Below are positions 62,305-64,000 of a stretch of 64,000 nt of DNA, one piece after another (within the stretch, counting starts at the first letter, position 1; every line of letters begins with the position of its first letter). Source of the DNA: Elmis aenea. Taxonomy: Eukaryota > Arthropoda > Insecta > Coleoptera > Elmidae. The stretch spans positions 13,334,640-13,398,639 of the forward strand of contig OX393581.1 of the NCBI GenBank assembly GCA_947652605.1. The letters run 5' to 3'. The translations under genes and the position numbers were made by a program. Below the pieces are notes generated by a model. It had not been told where the DNA came from. It worked only from the letters and a program-made list of their open reading frames with translations, and did no database searches.

Positions 62305-63081
62305 GAGAAAGTCCACCTCGAAGGACCACTATTGGGATCTCGTAATCGGTTAGAGCTACAAAGAAGTTTAAATTCGACTGATTGTTCCCCTTTCTGCGAC
62401 ATACTCAGTGATGCTTTGTTGTTTTAAAAAAGTTCCATGACACGCTAGATAACAAACAAAAATCAAAATGGATTTTTTTAATCGTTAATAACTCGGTTAT
62501 ACTTAATAGATCAAAAATATTTTTGGGAAAAAACTTGTCGATTTTGTTACTTACTGTAAAATGAAAACATTCGTTTGTTTCAATATTGTTTAAACTCATG
62601 GCATTCTATTGCTTTATAGGAATTTTTTAATCAATTTTATTTGTTTCGAGCCTAAATATCACAATAAATGCATTAAATCTTATATTATTGAAAAGAGGAA
62701 CAAGAAGTTTTTCATGAGGTCATAACCAACTATGGTTTCCATTGAAAAAAATGCAGCTTTATAATTTATCTAAACATTTAAACAATATTGAAATAAATGA
62801 ATGTTTTCATTTTACAGTGCAAAAAATATAGGTACAACATTTTCTCCAAAAATATTTTTGTACCATTAAGTATAACCGAACTATAAAAGATCCTAAAAAA
62901 TGGCAATTTAATTTTTGTTTTAAATTATTTAGCGTGCCATGGAACTTTTTTAAAACATTAAACCATTGAAGCATCACTGAATAGGTCTCAGAAAGTGGAA
63001 CAATTTGTCTAATTTAAACTTCTTTAAAGCTCTTACCTTTTACGATATCCCAATTGTGGCCCTTCTATGTGGAACACCCTG
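62305..63081. mobile_element. palindromic element, second copy of the 58437 family
   Basis: Right end GTGGAACACCCTG before TATA; the left terminus is worn (GAGAAAGTCCACCTCGAAGG). TGGGATCTCGTAATCGG pairs with the right arm near 63040, and TCAGTGATGC with GCATCACTGA. The centre (62718-62743) carries GGTCATAACCAACTATGG. Confidence 0.82.
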
Positions 63082-64000
63082 TATATTTCAAAGAATATTT
63101 CTCGTTAGTAAAATATATTAAAAATCTTAAGCACCTGTGGCTCATTTCTTTTTCGAAAGTTTTGTGGCTTCATCATAACCTACTGTGTTACAAAATAAAC
63201 ATCGAAACGTCTCTCATTCTCTAAATAGAAGTAAATCGTTTTAATATTTTTGTCAAAAAAAAACTTTAATAAACATTTATTAGAATCAAACAACTGTAAA
63301 TATGCAAAAGTATATCACAGTTTACATTAAAAATTACAAAATTATTTTTCTCCCAATATCTTCAGTATTGAAACATGCCAAAAATATCTATTTATTTTCT
63401 TTTTATTTATATTTAATCAAAAATATCTTGGAACTTAAGAAATTAATTAAGATTTTTTTTTTTTTTTTTTAAACAGACCAAACTTATGTTTGCTACAATA
63501 AATTTGACAAAACCAAATCGAAACAGGCAACTTGTGATAAATATGTGAGTTAAATAAATAATTATTTACCTTATTTCTTCTTGACAAAATCAATACCAAT
63601 TTTGAGACTTCCATGTCTACATCAGTAGAATTTCTTGTTTATTTTTAATTCACTTGCAGTGGTAGCATCGATTATAATTGGCAAAGACATTGATCTTAAC
63701 CTATATCGACTCAGTTGAAAAAAACAATAAAAATTGAAATAACGCCTTCAAAGTTGGGTCCAAAATATAACCTTCCTCGATATTTATTCATGAATTTTTG
63801 GCTTAAAAATTTTCTTTCTATTCATTCTCTAGTAATTAAATCTAGTTTTAGATCAAAATCGATGGCTATAATGTATGATGATCGATGCTACGACAGCTCC
63901 GTGGAAATAAAAATTATCTACTGATAAAAAGACGGAAGTCTCGAAACTTTCTTTACAAAGCCATTTTTCGTAATTTGAATAAAATCTTCTAGTTTTTCTT
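63082..64000. other. unassigned AT-rich sequence
   Basis: Contains an 18-base T run near 63450 and a 69-codon plus ORF (63715-63924) without recognisable motifs. Confidence 0.5.

Noticed and set aside
1..64000. CRISPR arrays, tRNA or rRNA genes, bacterial operons
   Set aside because: No regularly spaced repeats with unique spacers, no tRNA-like B-box/cloverleaf noticed, and the gene structure is eukaryotic.

Overview
This window is AT-rich, intron-containing, transposon-dense animal DNA, most likely from an insect. The evidence is long introns with GT/AG borders, Jockey-, RTE- and CR1-like non-LTR retrotransposon fragments, mariner/Tc1, hAT and piggyBac remnants, and many palindromic MITE-like elements with CAGGGTG...CACCCTG ends. 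A beetle or related insect is plausible but not proven. I see no bacterial genes, rRNA, tRNA or CRISPR array.

Only one cellular gene is well supported. It is a minus-strand gene with four coding exons (17345-17160, 15267-15024, 9389-9044, 6670-6484) that join in frame to give a 320-residue short-chain dehydrogenase/reductase (SDR) with an N-terminal membrane anchor. The acceptor-like sequence just before the start codon implies at least one untranslated exon further upstream (coordinates above 17352), not located here. The protein keeps the SDR fold signatures but has substitutions at the cofactor glycines, the catalytic serine and the catalytic lysine, so it may be a pseudoenzyme or work by altered chemistry. 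Its introns (1.9, 5.6 and 2.4 kb) carry several mobile elements.

Layout. 1-6.4 kb: two mariner relics, a direct repeat pair, one candidate exon of an unknown gene, a 670-bp palindrome and a hAT MITE. 6.3-17.4 kb: the SDR gene. 20.0-24.3 kb: an RTE-like retrotransposon (minus strand) with several nested hAT-type insertions, abutting a Tc1 relic. 26.1-28.5 kb: a piggyBac transposase relic between inverted repeats. 30.1-30.8 kb: a long palindrome. 32.4-33.6 kb: a Jockey element with an internal inversion. 34.2-34.9 kb: an internally deleted mariner with both TIRs. 37.3 and 45.0 kb: retrotransposon tails. 38.9-56.1 kb: two complete or near-complete copies and one fragment of a CAGGGTT repeat family, other MITEs, and long unassigned stretches. 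57.7-63.1 kb: a CR1/Jockey-like 3' fragment and three palindromic elements.

No gene network or operon can be described. The interest lies in the unusual SDR and in transposon structure. I did not find a convincing new multi-gene system.
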